64,000 nt of DNA. It comes from Pseudomonadota bacterium (GTDB lineage Bacteria > Pseudomonadota > Alphaproteobacteria > Sphingomonadales > Sphingomonadaceae). Positions 24,480 through 32,701 of the stretch are shown in pieces. Under the pieces are notes generated by a model that had not been told where the DNA came from, made no database searches, and was given only the letters and a program-made list of their open reading frames with translations. Position 1 is the first letter of the stretch, and the number at the start of each line of letters is the position of its first letter. A program made the position numbers and the translations under genes. Location of the stretch: positions 186,001 through 250,000 of the forward strand of contig JAEXFD010000030.1 in NCBI GenBank assembly GCA_023400405.1, written 5' to 3'.

Positions 24480-24644
24480 GCGCCGTTCGTTGCCGATTCT
24501 TCGCAAATCGGGGAATAAATCATTGGAAACGACCGGATGCCGAATTGGCGGGTGGCGGGGCGGGGCCCGAGCCCGAGCAGCGCGATTCCGTGCCGAACTA
24601 GAACATTAACCATGACTCCGGCGAAACTGTCCCAAGAAAACGCG

Positions 24645-24694
24645 GCGCAACGAGGTTAACGCGGATTAACGGCGTTGCGCTTAAGCTTTTCTTT
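24645..24694 (+). terminator. Hairpin with T-rich tail inside a leader region
   Basis: Outer stem GCGCAACG (24645-24652) / CGTTGCGC (24673-24680), inner stem GTTAA (24655-24659) / TTAAC (24666-24670), then TTAAGC and TTTTCTTTT at 24686-24694. This looks like an intrinsic terminator in the plus direction, yet no gene precedes it on that strand. It could be an attenuator for the serine-rich gene or the 3' end of a small RNA. Confidence 0.5.
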
Positions 24695-24776
24695 TGCACT
24701 TCTGCCTCATGGAAGCGCGCAAGCCGCTGAGAAGACTGCGGTTGGCGAGCGAACAACAGGGAAGAGTGGGACGAAA

Positions 24777-25709
24777 ATGTCGGTTCGCATGGCCTTGGCG
24801 AAACTCTGCGCGTGCGTTTGCGGCGGCGCAGTCATCGGCGGCGGCGGCGTTTACGTCACCGAACGCGTCCACCATCCCCGCGTGGTGAAGCAAGTCACCG
24901 TCGCGAAGAAGCGCGTCGTGCGCCGCGCCGCGGTGCGCACCGCGCGGCGAGTCGTCAAGCGGACGGTCACGACGACGCAGACCCCGCAGGTCGTGGTGGT
25001 CGCGGCGCAGGGTGCCGCGGTCCCCCTTCCGCCGCCGCTCTACGGATCGAGCGGGGAGATGCCGGTCGTGTCCTCTTCCTCGGGCGGCTCGTCGGGCAGC
25101 GTGATCGGCGGTTCGGGCGGCGGGGGCTTCATCGGCGGATTCTTCGCCGGCGGCTTCTTCGGCGGATCGAGCTCGGGCAGCAGCAGCGGCTCAAGCGGCA
25201 TCAACATCGAGATCACGTCGTCGGGCTCCACATCGACGTCGACCGGCGGCTCGTCCACGTCGACGGGGGGCTCCTCGACATCGACGTCGAGCGGCGGCTC
25301 GTCTTCGTCGACCTCCTCTTCGAGCGGTGAAGTCAGCTCGACGTCGTCGTCGAGCGGAAACGTGTCGACCTCGACCTCTTCGTCGTCGAGCGGCGACGTG
25401 TCGACATCGTCTTCGACCAGCTCGTCAAGTTCGGGCGACGTCTCGACTTCGTCGTCCACATCGTCCTCGACCTCTTCCTCCAGCTCGTCGAGCGGATCGA
25501 GCGGTTGGAGCACGTCGAGCGGCTGGCACGGCTCGAGCGGCTGGCACGGATCGAGCGGCCATCACGGCTCGAGCACAAGCTCGTCGGGCGGCCCGGCGCC
25601 GGTTCCCGCCCCGCCGATGGTGCTGCTGTTCGGCGGCGCCGCCGCGGCGCTGGTCGCCCGCAAGCGGCTCGCCAAGAAGGCGCCGGAGGCCGAAGCCGCC
25701 GGCGCCTGA
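24777..25709 (+). CDS. Serine/glycine-rich low-complexity surface-type protein with C-terminal sorting-like tail
   Basis: 310 residues in distinct blocks. A short N-terminal hydrophobic segment (about 6-27, rich in Cys and Gly) is followed by a strongly basic Val/Arg/Lys stretch (TVAKKRVVRRAAVRTARRVV within it), a proline-containing linker, and Gly/Phe repeats (GGGFIGGFFAGGFFGG). Over 100 residues of Ser/Thr/Gly repeats come next, ending in SGWHGSSGWHGSSGHHGSS. The C-terminus is PAPVPAPPMVLLFGG with a hydrophobic helix and RKRLAKK, resembling PEP-CTERM/exosortase sorting signals. Probably exported and cell-surface associated. ATG 24777 follows GGAAGAG. Unknown function; it converges on a host-attachment-family gene. 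Confidence 0.7.
   Translation: MSVRMALAKLCACVCGGAVIGGGGVYVTERVHHPRVVKQVTVAKKRVVRRAAVRTARRVVKRTVTTTQTPQVVVVAAQGAAVPLPPPLYGSSGEMPVVSSSSGGSSGSVIGGSGGGGFIGGFFAGGFFGGSSSGSSSGSSGINIEITSSGSTSTSTGGSSTSTGGSSTSTSSGGSSSSTSSSSGEVSSTSSSSGNVSTSTSSSSSGDVSTSSSTSSSSSGDVSTSSSTSSSTSSSSSSSGSSGWSTSSGWHGSSGWHGSSGHHGSSTSSSGGPAPVPAPPMVLLFGGAAAALVARKRLAKKAPEAEAAGA
25210..25590 (+). repeat. In-gene Ser/Thr/Gly codon repeat
   Basis: About 380 bp built from reiterated TCG, AGC, GGC and ACG codons encoding Ser-Thr-Ser-Ser-Gly runs, then a three-times repeated SGWHGS-like unit (about 25495-25580). Such tracts are prone to length change between strains. Confidence 0.75.
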
Positions 25710-25716
25710 GCCGGCG

Positions 25717-26172
25717 TCACTCGGCCTTGAGCAACGCCGCTTCGATCTGCGGCACGGTGTGCCCGGTAAGGTCCTTGGCAAGCTCACCGGCTAGCCGGTC
25801 GCTGACTTCCTTGTGATAGTGCTTGCGCAGCTCGCCCAGCGTCTTGGGCGGCGCGACGATGATCAGCGATTCGAATTCGTTGGCAAGCGCGCGCTTCTTC
25901 AGCATCTCGGCAGTCTCCGCAGCAAACCGGTCTTCCTCGAGCTGGTGGAAGTCGGTCTCGCCCATCGTCCCGCCCGCCGGCGCCCCGGAGCCCGCTTGCG
26001 TCGAGGCGGCGCGGCCTGACGAATCGGTTTTCTGGTCCGAATCCTTGGGGTTGGGGTGGGTCGCGTGATCCTCGACCTGGAGGTTCGGGATTTGCGCGTC
26101 GCCTTCGTTCCTCAGGAACAGCATCTTGCGCCCATCGGCGACGACCACGACGGCATCGTGCGGAACCTGCAT
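25717..26172 (-). CDS. Host attachment family protein
   Basis: 151 residues of the family annotated as proteins required for attachment to host cells. Visible words: VVVVADGRKMLFLRNEGD at the N-terminus, a polar, low-complexity linker (TDSSGRAASTQAGSGAPAGG), and FESLIIVAPPKTLGELRKHY followed by EVSDRLAGELAKDLTGHT. The fold resembles eRF1 domain 3/archaeal-type release-factor-like proteins; the real biochemical role is unclear and the name comes from one plant-associated phenotype. ATG 26172 follows AGAGGAGA at good spacing. It is divergent from serS across an 88-bp gap. Confidence 0.85.
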   Translation of the reverse strand: MQVPHDAVVVVADGRKMLFLRNEGDAQIPNLQVEDHATHPNPKDSDQKTDSSGRAASTQAGSGAPAGGTMGETDFHQLEEDRFAAETAEMLKKRALANEFESLIIVAPPKTLGELRKHYHKEVSDRLAGELAKDLTGHTVPQIEAALLKAE

Positions 26173-26260
26173 CTCGATTCTCCTCTTTGGCTGTTGCCCT
26201 ACCAACGCCCCCACCCGCGCGAGGGTTGCGCGCACAACCACGCCCGGCCATAGCCGCGCC

Positions 26261-27538
26261 ATGCACGATATCCGCGCCATCCGAGACAATCCCGAAGCCT
26301 TCGATGCCGGCCTCGCCCGCCGCGGGCTGGAGCCGCATTCGCACGGTATCCTCGCGCTCGACGCCCAGCACCGCGCGCTCGTCACCGAGCTGCAGGCCGG
26401 CCTCTCCCGCCGCAACGACGCCTCCAAGGCGATCGGCGCCGCCAAGGCCAAGAAGGACGAGGCAACCGCCCAGGCGCTGATGGCCGAAGTCGCCGAGCTC
26501 AAGGACCGGCTCGCCTCGGTCGAGCAGCAGGAAGCCGCGATCGGCAACGAGTTGAAGGCACTGCTCGCCCAGCTGCCCAACCTCCCCTATGCCGACGTGC
26601 CCGATGGCGCCGACGAGAATGACAACCAGCTCGTCGCCAGCGTCGGCGAGCCGCCCGAACATGCTTTCGAAGCCAAGGAGCATGACGTGCTCGGCCCCGC
26701 GCTCGGCCTCGATTTCGAGACTGGCGCGCTGCTTTCGGGCACGCGCTTCACCCTGGTCCGCGGCGGCGCCGCCAAGCTGCACCGCGCGCTCGGCCAGTTC
26801 ATGCTCGATCGGCTCGAAGCCAAGGGCTATGAACAGGCGATCCCGCCGCTGCTCGTCCGTCCCGAGACCATGTTCGGCACCGGCCAGCTGCCGAAGTTCG
26901 CCGAAGACAGCTTCCACACCACCGACGGGCGCTGGCTGATCCCCACGGCGGAAGTGAGCCTCACCAACATCGTGCGCGAGCAGATCCTGGCCGAAGAGGC
27001 GCTGCCGCTGCGCTTCGCCGCGCTCACTGCCTGCTTCCGCTCCGAAGCCGGCGCCGCGGGCCGCGACACGCGCGGCTTCATCCGCCAGCACCAGTTCGAA
27101 AAGGTCGAGATGGTCTCGATTACCACGCCCGAACAGAGCGAGGACGAGCATGAACGGATGACCGGCTGCGCCGAGGCGATCCTCACCGCGCTCGGCCTGC
27201 CCTTCCGCCGGATGAAGCTGTGCAGCGGCGACATGGGGTTCACCGCCGCGCGCACCTATGATCTCGAAGTCTGGCTGCCCGGCCAGGCGCGCTATCGCGA
27301 AATCTCGTCCTGCTCCACCTGCGGCGACTTCCAGGCCCGCCGGATGAACGCACGCTATCGGCCCGCCGGCGAGAAGGCGACGCGCTTCGTCCACACGCTC
27401 AACGGCTCCGGCCTCGCGGTCGGCCGCACGCTCGTCGCGGTGATCGAGAATTACCAGCAGGCGGATGGGTCGGTGATGGTGCCGGAGGCGCTGCGCCCCT
27501 ATCTCGGCGGCATGGAGCAGATCGCGCCGCGCGCCTGA
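26261..27538 (+). CDS. serS: Seryl-tRNA synthetase
   Basis: 425-residue class II aminoacyl-tRNA synthetase that charges tRNA-Ser. The N-terminal tRNA-binding coiled coil (about 1-110) contains RRNDASKAIGAAKAKKDEA. The catalytic core holds motif 2 around FRSEAGAAGRDTRGFIRQHQ and motif 3 as LNGSGLAVGRTLVAVIENYQ; the serine-binding TAEVSL is also present. The start at 26261 (MHDIRAIRDNPEAF) is the conserved family start. In many alphaproteobacteria serS is followed by surE and pcm before nlpD; here nlpD comes next directly. Confidence 0.96.
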   Translation: MHDIRAIRDNPEAFDAGLARRGLEPHSHGILALDAQHRALVTELQAGLSRRNDASKAIGAAKAKKDEATAQALMAEVAELKDRLASVEQQEAAIGNELKALLAQLPNLPYADVPDGADENDNQLVASVGEPPEHAFEAKEHDVLGPALGLDFETGALLSGTRFTLVRGGAAKLHRALGQFMLDRLEAKGYEQAIPPLLVRPETMFGTGQLPKFAEDSFHTTDGRWLIPTAEVSLTNIVREQILAEEALPLRFAALTACFRSEAGAAGRDTRGFIRQHQFEKVEMVSITTPEQSEDEHERMTGCAEAILTALGLPFRRMKLCSGDMGFTAARTYDLEVWLPGQARYREISSCSTCGDFQARRMNARYRPAGEKATRFVHTLNGSGLAVGRTLVAVIENYQQADGSVMVPEALRPYLGGMEQIAPRA

Positions 27539-27645
27539 GCTGCACCATTTCGGGGCGCCGCCCCATCCCGGGAAAGGACGGACTGACGCGGCGCGATTTC
27601 CGCGATATGGTGCGTTCCGAAATGGTTAGTCGGGTGGGGAAAAAG

Positions 27646-28731
27646 ATGGGGAAGAGAGGCGCGCCGTTCGCGCTGCTCGCGCTGGCGGGATGCATCCCGC
27701 AACCGGCGGGCTACTCGGCCCCGGCTTATGATGCACCGCCGGTCCGGCAGCAGCGCCGTCCCGCCGAGCCCGCACAGGATCGCGACCAGCCGCCGCCGCG
27801 CCCTGCCCAGCGGGTTCGCAGCCTGCCGGCGCCGCCGCCTGCCTGGGACGGTCGCAGCGTTCGCGCCGATGCCCGGCGCATCAGTGCATCGACCTATGTC
27901 GTCCAGCCCGGCGACTCGCTGCGTTCGATCGCCATGAAGACCGGCGCCGGATCGGAAGCGATCGCGCGGGCCAACAGCATCCCGTCGCCCTTCACCATCC
28001 GCGCCGGTCAGCGGCTCACGATCCCAGGCGGCCGCTATCACCTCGTCCGCGAGGGCGAGACGGGAATCGGCATCGCCAGCGCCTATGGCGTGCCCTGGTC
28101 GCGGGTGATCGCACTCAACGAGCTCGAGGAACCCTATATCCTGCGGACCGGCCAGCGCCTGCTGATCCCGGAAAGCGGACCCGAGACGATCGAGCAGCGC
28201 GCCGCGCGCTTCCATCTCGATCTCGGCGTCGACGATATCGTCACCGGCGGCCAGCCGGCGCTCGCCGCGCGCGAGAAGCCGGCGGAGCCGACCGCTTCCT
28301 CGGCCAGGGTACTCTCGCCGACCACGCCGGTCGCGGCCCCCGCCCGGCTCAAGGGCGGCTTCCAATGGCCCGCCAACGGGCGAATCGTAAAGCGCTTCGG
28401 CCCCGGCGCCAGCGGCGAGCGCAACGACGGGATCAAGATCGCCGTGCCGCTCGACACGCCGATCCTGGCCGCGGCCGACGGCGTCGTCGCCTATGTCGGC
28501 AGCGACATTCCCGCGCTGGGCGGGCTGGTCATCATCCGCCATGGCGATGGCTGGACTACGGTCTACGGCCATGCCGCGCAGTTGCTCGTCCAGCGTGGCC
28601 AGTCGGTGAAGAAGGGCCAGACGATCGCCCTCTCCGGCAATTCGGGCTTCGCCGACCGACCCGAGGTGCATTTCGAAATCCGCCAGGGCCGCACCCCCGT
28701 CGATCCCGTGCCGCGGCTGCCTGCGCGCTGA
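27646..28731 (+). CDS. nlpD: NlpD-like LysM/LytM lipoprotein (amidase activator)
   Basis: 361-residue envelope protein. A lipobox-like end (LLALAGC) suggests an outer-membrane lipoprotein. A proline-rich linker is followed by two LysM peptidoglycan-binding motifs (TYVVQPGDSLRSIA near 83 and YHLVREGETGIGIA near 133), then a C-terminal M23/LytM domain. In that domain the first metal His and Asp are missing (NDGIKIAVPL instead of H-x-G-x-D), while YGHAAQL and VHFEIRQGR remain, so it is probably a non-catalytic activator of a cell-wall amidase like E. coli NlpD. ATG 27646 follows GGTGGGG; an earlier ATG at 27607 is possible. A strong hairpin follows the stop. Confidence 0.88.
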   Translation: MGKRGAPFALLALAGCIPQPAGYSAPAYDAPPVRQQRRPAEPAQDRDQPPPRPAQRVRSLPAPPPAWDGRSVRADARRISASTYVVQPGDSLRSIAMKTGAGSEAIARANSIPSPFTIRAGQRLTIPGGRYHLVREGETGIGIASAYGVPWSRVIALNELEEPYILRTGQRLLIPESGPETIEQRAARFHLDLGVDDIVTGGQPALAAREKPAEPTASSARVLSPTTPVAAPARLKGGFQWPANGRIVKRFGPGASGERNDGIKIAVPLDTPILAAADGVVAYVGSDIPALGGLVIIRHGDGWTTVYGHAAQLLVQRGQSVKKGQTIALSGNSGFADRPEVHFEIRQGRTPVDPVPRLPAR

Positions 28732-28740
28732 CCCTCTGAT

Positions 28741-28771
28741 CCTCCCTCGGAGCCTGCGGCTCCGAGGGAGG
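28741..28771 (+). promoter_or_regulatory. 14-bp hairpin whose 3' arm carries the next gene's ribosome site
   Basis: CCTCCCTCGGAGCC (28741-28754), loop TGC, GGCTCCGAGGGAGG (28758-28771): a perfect 14-bp stem. The 3' arm ends with GAGGGAGG, the ribosome binding site for ATG 28777. If transcribed from nlpD, the structure would bury that site; with no T tract it is a poor intrinsic terminator. Confidence 0.6.
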
Positions 28772-28776
28772 AACTT

Positions 28777-29169
28777 ATGGAGCCCATTGAGCAATCGCCT
28801 TCACCCCGCCACAAGGGCACGATGTTCGACCGCCTCCTCCCGATCGCGATGCTGCTTGCCTCGAACGTGTTCATGACGTTCGCCTGGTACGGCCATCTCA
28901 AGTTCAAGAGCGCGCCGCTGATCCTGGCAATCCTGGCGAGCTGGAGCATCGCCTTCGTCGAATATTGCCTCGCCGTCCCTGCCAATCGCTGGGGCAGCAA
29001 TGTCTATTCGGCGGCGCAGCTCAAGGCGATCCAGGAGGTGATCACCCTCACCGTCTTCGTTGGATTTTCGATCCTGTATCTGGGGCAGCGAATCACCCTG
29101 AGCCACTTGATCGGCTTCGCCTTCATCGCGACCGGCGCCTTCTTCGTCTTCCGCGCGCCGGTCGGCTAA
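28777..29169 (+). CDS. DUF486 (DMT-superfamily-like) small membrane protein
   Basis: 130 residues with four hydrophobic segments, matching the DUF486 family, a four-helix relative of drug/metabolite transporters. The family core is ASNVFMTFAWYGHLKF near the N-terminus, LASWSIAFVEYCLAVPANR in the middle, and QRITLSHLIGFAFIATGAFF near the end. The start at 28777 uses GGGAGGA; family proteins often start at MFDRLLP (28822), which also has AAGGGC upstream, so the first 15 residues are doubtful. Substrate unknown. Confidence 0.85.
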   Translation: MEPIEQSPSPRHKGTMFDRLLPIAMLLASNVFMTFAWYGHLKFKSAPLILAILASWSIAFVEYCLAVPANRWGSNVYSAAQLKAIQEVITLTVFVGFSILYLGQRITLSHLIGFAFIATGAFFVFRAPVG

Positions 29170-29217
29170 ACGTCTGCTGGAAATGCGCCGATAGGCGCAT
29201 TCGAAAACCAACCCCTC

Positions 29218-29730
29218 TCAGAACCGTGTTTCGAGCATCACCAGCGTGGAGTCGCCCTCCACCGGTTGTGCAGTAAAGCCCATTTCGCGCTCCAGCTCGA
29301 TCGCCTGGTGGTTCTCGCGGCTTTCGATCGACATCAGCTTCTTCACGCCGCGGCGGCGGGCCTCGCCGGTGAGGTAATCGAGGAGCGTCCAGCCGATCCC
29401 CTGCCCCTTTCGGTCCGAACGGATCGAAATCGCGACCTCGGCCGATTCGAACGCCTTGTCGCAGGCGATCACGCCACTCGCCACCAGCTCGTCACCGGCA
29501 AAGGCGAGGAAGCTCTCGCTGTGAAGATGGTCGATCTGCGTCATTGCCGCGATCTGCGAATCGGACAGGTGATCGCAGGCGGTGAGGAAGCGGAAGCGCC
29601 GGTCCTCGGGCGAAACCGCCTGGAACAGGTCGCGCAGCGCCGTTTCGTCCCCAGGCGTGGCGGGACGCACTGCGATCTCAAGCCCCGAACGGGTGGTGAG
29701 GCGCACGCCGGTTGCGGCTTCGGACGTCAT
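29218..29730 (-). CDS. GNAT-family N-acetyltransferase
   Basis: 170-residue acetyltransferase domain. RPATPGDETALRDLF marks the first strand-helix; the acetyl-CoA pyrophosphate loop appears as RSDRKGQGIGWTLLDYL (Q/R-x-x-G-x-G/A type), followed by EARRRGVKKLMSIESRENHQ and a closing ...EREMGF. It resembles the GNAT modules found next to acetyl-CoA synthetase/Pat-type lysine acetyltransferases, but stands alone here. ATG 29730 follows AAGGAGC. Acceptor substrate not predictable. It is divergent from rimO. Confidence 0.87.
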   Translation of the reverse strand: MTSEAATGVRLTTRSGLEIAVRPATPGDETALRDLFQAVSPEDRRFRFLTACDHLSDSQIAAMTQIDHLHSESFLAFAGDELVASGVIACDKAFESAEVAISIRSDRKGQGIGWTLLDYLTGEARRRGVKKLMSIESRENHQAIELEREMGFTAQPVEGDSTLVMLETRF

Positions 29731-29878
29731 GGCAAAAGCTCCTTCGATCTGCGGGCATCCCTTAGTCGCACCAGGCCACCCGCCCCATTCGTAGTTCCCA
29801 CAAAGGGCGAACCCCGATGCCCGCCAACGCACGGCGCACTGGCATTTTTCCGCAAAATCCCTATGTCGCCCGCCAATC

Positions 29879-31213
29879 ATGGCAACCAAACTCCCCGAGG
29901 CGCCCCGCGTGGGCATGGTGTCACTCGGCTGTCCGAAGAACCTCGTCGACAGCGAACGGATCCTCACCAAGCTGCGCAGCGACGGCTATGCGATGTCGCC
30001 CGACTATGCCGGAGCCGACGTCGTGTTGGTCAATACCTGCGGCTTTCTCGACAGCGCCAAGGAAGAGAGCCTGGAGGCGATCGGCGAGGCGATCGCCGAG
30101 AATGGCCGCGTCATCGTCACCGGCTGCATGGGCAAGGAAGCCGAGACGATCCGCGCGCGCTTCCCCAATGTGCTCGCGGTCACCGGCGCGCATCAATATG
30201 AGGACGTCGTCGGCGCGGTGCATCAGGCGGCGCCGATGCCGCCCTCGCCCTTCGTCAATCTCGTGCCGGATGCCGGGCTCAAGCTCACTCCGCGCCACTA
30301 CAGCTATCTGAAGATATCCGAAGGGTGCAACCATCGCTGCGCCTTCTGCATCATCCCTGCGCTGCGCGGCGACCTGGTCAGCCGCCGCCCCGACGCGATC
30401 CTGCGCGAGGCGGAGAAGCTGGTCGAGGCCGGCACGAAGGAACTGCTGGTCATCAGCCAGGACACGTCCGCTTACGGAGTCGACATCCGCAAGGAGCCGC
30501 GGCTGTGGAAGGACAGGCAAGTGATCCCCCACATGACCGATCTCGCCCGCGAGCTCGGCCGGATCGCGCCCTGGGTGCGGCTCCACTATGTCTATCCCTA
30601 CCCGCATGTCGACCAGGTCATCCCGCTGATGGCCGAGGGGTTGGTGCTCCCCTATCTCGACATCCCGTTCCAGCATGCCAGCCCCACAGTGCTGCGCGCG
30701 ATGAAGCGCCCGGCGAACGAGGCCAAGGTGCTCGAACGGCTGAAGAACTGGCGCGCCATCGCCCCGGACCTGACGATCCGCTCGACCTTCGTCGTCGGCT
30801 TCCCCGGCGAGACCGAGGACGACTTCCAGTATCTGCTCGACTGGCTCGACGAAGCCCAGCTCGATCGCGTCGGCGCCTTCCGCTTCGAGCCGGTCGAAGG
30901 TGCGGCGGCGAACGACCTGTCCGGCGCGGTGCCCGAGGAGGTCAAGGAAGAGCGCTACGCCCGGATCATGGCGAAGACCGCCGCGATCTCCGCCGCCAAG
31001 CTCCAGGCCAAGATCGGCCGCACGCTGGAAGTGATCATCGACCAAGTCGGCGAGGAAGGCGGCGCTACCGGCCGCAGCCAGGCCGATGCGCCCGAGATCG
31101 ACGGCGAGGTCTTCCTGCGCGACGCCGGCCACCTCGGCCAGGGCGATATCGTCCGGGTCCAGATCGAGGATGCCGACGAGCACGACCTGTACGGGGTGCC
31201 GCTGGCGGGCTGA
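29879..31213 (+). CDS. rimO: Ribosomal protein S12 methylthiotransferase RimO
   Basis: 444-residue radical-SAM enzyme that adds a methylthio group to the conserved Asp of ribosomal protein S12. N-terminal MTTase domain with three cluster cysteines (SLGCPKNLVDSE, NTCGFLDSA, VTGCMGKE), radical SAM motif CNHRCAFC, and a C-terminal TRAM domain (about 375-440). Full length. The S12-specific words NLVDSE and TCGFLDSAKEES separate it from MiaB. The ATG lies right after the region where the divergent GNAT gene begins, 148 bp away. Confidence 0.95.
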   Translation: MATKLPEAPRVGMVSLGCPKNLVDSERILTKLRSDGYAMSPDYAGADVVLVNTCGFLDSAKEESLEAIGEAIAENGRVIVTGCMGKEAETIRARFPNVLAVTGAHQYEDVVGAVHQAAPMPPSPFVNLVPDAGLKLTPRHYSYLKISEGCNHRCAFCIIPALRGDLVSRRPDAILREAEKLVEAGTKELLVISQDTSAYGVDIRKEPRLWKDRQVIPHMTDLARELGRIAPWVRLHYVYPYPHVDQVIPLMAEGLVLPYLDIPFQHASPTVLRAMKRPANEAKVLERLKNWRAIAPDLTIRSTFVVGFPGETEDDFQYLLDWLDEAQLDRVGAFRFEPVEGAAANDLSGAVPEEVKEERYARIMAKTAAISAAKLQAKIGRTLEVIIDQVGEEGGATGRSQADAPEIDGEVFLRDAGHLGQGDIVRVQIEDADEHDLYGVPLAG

Positions 31214-31294
31214 CTTCCTGCAGGCTGCGCCACTGCAGGGATGACGGATGCTGCCGACCGGCCTAGGCTGGGGGCAGACCAAATCGGAGGCCCG

Positions 31295-32701
31295 ATGTTC
31301 CGCCCGTCCCTCGCCGTCGCCCTGTTCCTCGCCACCCCCGCCGCCGCCCAGCAGCTTACGCCCGCCGAAACGGCGCAGGTCGATACCGTTGTCGCCGATG
31401 CACTGAAGTCGTCGGGCGTGCCCTCGGCCTCGGTGGCGATCGTTCGTGATGGCAAGATCGTCTTCGCCAAGGCCTATGGCGATCAGGGGCCGGGCATCGC
31501 CAAGGGGCCGGATGCAGCGGCGAAATACCAGATCGCCTCGATCTCCAAGCAATTCACCGCCGCGGCGATCCTGCTGCTCGAGGACGAGGGCAAGCTGAGC
31601 CTCGACGACAAGGTGTCGAAATGGGTGCCGGACATCACCGATGCCGATCAGATCACCATCCGCCAGCTGCTCAGCCACACCGCCGGCATCCAGGATTACT
31701 GGCCGCAGGATTATGATTTCGCGGCGATGGAAAAGCCGGTGACGCCGCAGCAGATCCTCGATCGCTGGGCCAAGAAGCCGCTCGATTTCGCCCCTGGCAC
31801 GGCGTGGCAATATTCGAACACCGGCTATGTCGTCGCCGGAATGATCGTCGAGAAGGCATCGGGCATGAAGCTGCTCGATTTCCTGCAGAAACGCATCTTC
31901 AAGCCGCTGGGGATCGCGGCGATGGATCAGGACTATGCGATCGGCAAGGGCTTCCCCCAGGGCACGCACCGCTTCGCCCTGGGCCCGGTGCGGCCGGCCC
32001 GCCCGGCGGCGCATGGCTGGCTGTGGGCGGCGGGCGAGCTCGCCATGTCCGCCAGCGACCTCGCCAAATGGGACATCGCCCGCATCGACCGCAAGGTATT
32101 GACGACCGAGGATTGGGCGACGCAGGAGACCCCGGTGCTGCTCACCAACGGGGCCAACACCCATTACGGCCTGGGCGTCTCGGTGAGCGAGCGCGGCGGC
32201 GCGAAGACCGTCGAGCATGGTGGCGAGGCGGTGGGCTTCCTCTCCGACAATTTCGTGATGCCCGACAAGCGCTTCGCGGTGGTGGCGCTGGTCAATGCCG
32301 ATTTCGGCGGGGCGCAGGACGCGATCACCGGCGGGATCACCGATCTCTTCTATCCGCTCGCCCCGGCCGCGGCGGCGCCATCGCTCGACCAGCAGCGCGA
32401 CGCGCTGGCCCGCAAGCTGTTCGACCAGCTGCGCGGCGGAACGCTCGATCGCTCGCTGCTGACCGAGGATGCCCGCTATTATTTCACCCCCCAGGCGACC
32501 GAGGATTATCACACCAGCCTCACCGCGCTTGGTGATCCGGTGAGCTTCATCGCGCTGGGCAAGGCGCGGCTGCGGGGCGGCTTCGTCAACCGCAACTATG
32601 CGATCACCTATGCCGATGGTCGCAAGCTGGTCGCGATCACCTATGCCGAAGCGGGCGCCGAGGGGAAGTTCGAGCAGTTCCTGGTGCAGCCGAGGGACTG
32701 A
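31295..32701 (+). CDS. Class C beta-lactamase-family serine hydrolase
   Basis: 468-residue secreted serine hydrolase of the beta-lactamase/transpeptidase-like fold (PF00144 type), possibly an esterase or D-amino-acid peptidase rather than a true lactamase. The signal peptide ends TPAAAQ. The active-site motifs are SISK (Ser-x-x-Lys), YSNTGY (Tyr-x-Asn) and HGGEAVG (the third box, HGG in place of KTG). A C-terminal extension of about 100 residues after the catalytic domain is unassigned. ATG 31295 follows CGGAGG. Its TGA overlaps the next ATG (TGATG at 32699-32703), so the two secreted proteins are coupled. Confidence 0.88.
   Translation: MFRPSLAVALFLATPAAAQQLTPAETAQVDTVVADALKSSGVPSASVAIVRDGKIVFAKAYGDQGPGIAKGPDAAAKYQIASISKQFTAAAILLLEDEGKLSLDDKVSKWVPDITDADQITIRQLLSHTAGIQDYWPQDYDFAAMEKPVTPQQILDRWAKKPLDFAPGTAWQYSNTGYVVAGMIVEKASGMKLLDFLQKRIFKPLGIAAMDQDYAIGKGFPQGTHRFALGPVRPARPAAHGWLWAAGELAMSASDLAKWDIARIDRKVLTTEDWATQETPVLLTNGANTHYGLGVSVSERGGAKTVEHGGEAVGFLSDNFVMPDKRFAVVALVNADFGGAQDAITGGITDLFYPLAPAAAAPSLDQQRDALARKLFDQLRGGTLDRSLLTEDARYYFTPQATEDYHTSLTALGDPVSFIALGKARLRGGFVNRNYAITYADGRKLVAITYAEAGAEGKFEQFLVQPRD

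Larger units (their letters stand above)
24388..24776. other. 389-bp divergent intergenic region
   Basis: Gap between dksA (-) and the serine-rich protein gene (+). It holds the dksA promoter (24451-24479), a TTAACCAT site (24606-24613), GTTAAC (24655-24660), and a hairpin with a T-rich tail (24645-24694) about 80 bp before the downstream gene. No coding region with a credible start is visible. Confidence 0.7.

Noticed and set aside
25210..25590. CRISPR-like or tandem DNA repeat array
   Set aside because: The periodicity is codon-level Ser/Thr/Gly repeats inside a protein gene; there are no constant repeats with unique spacers.
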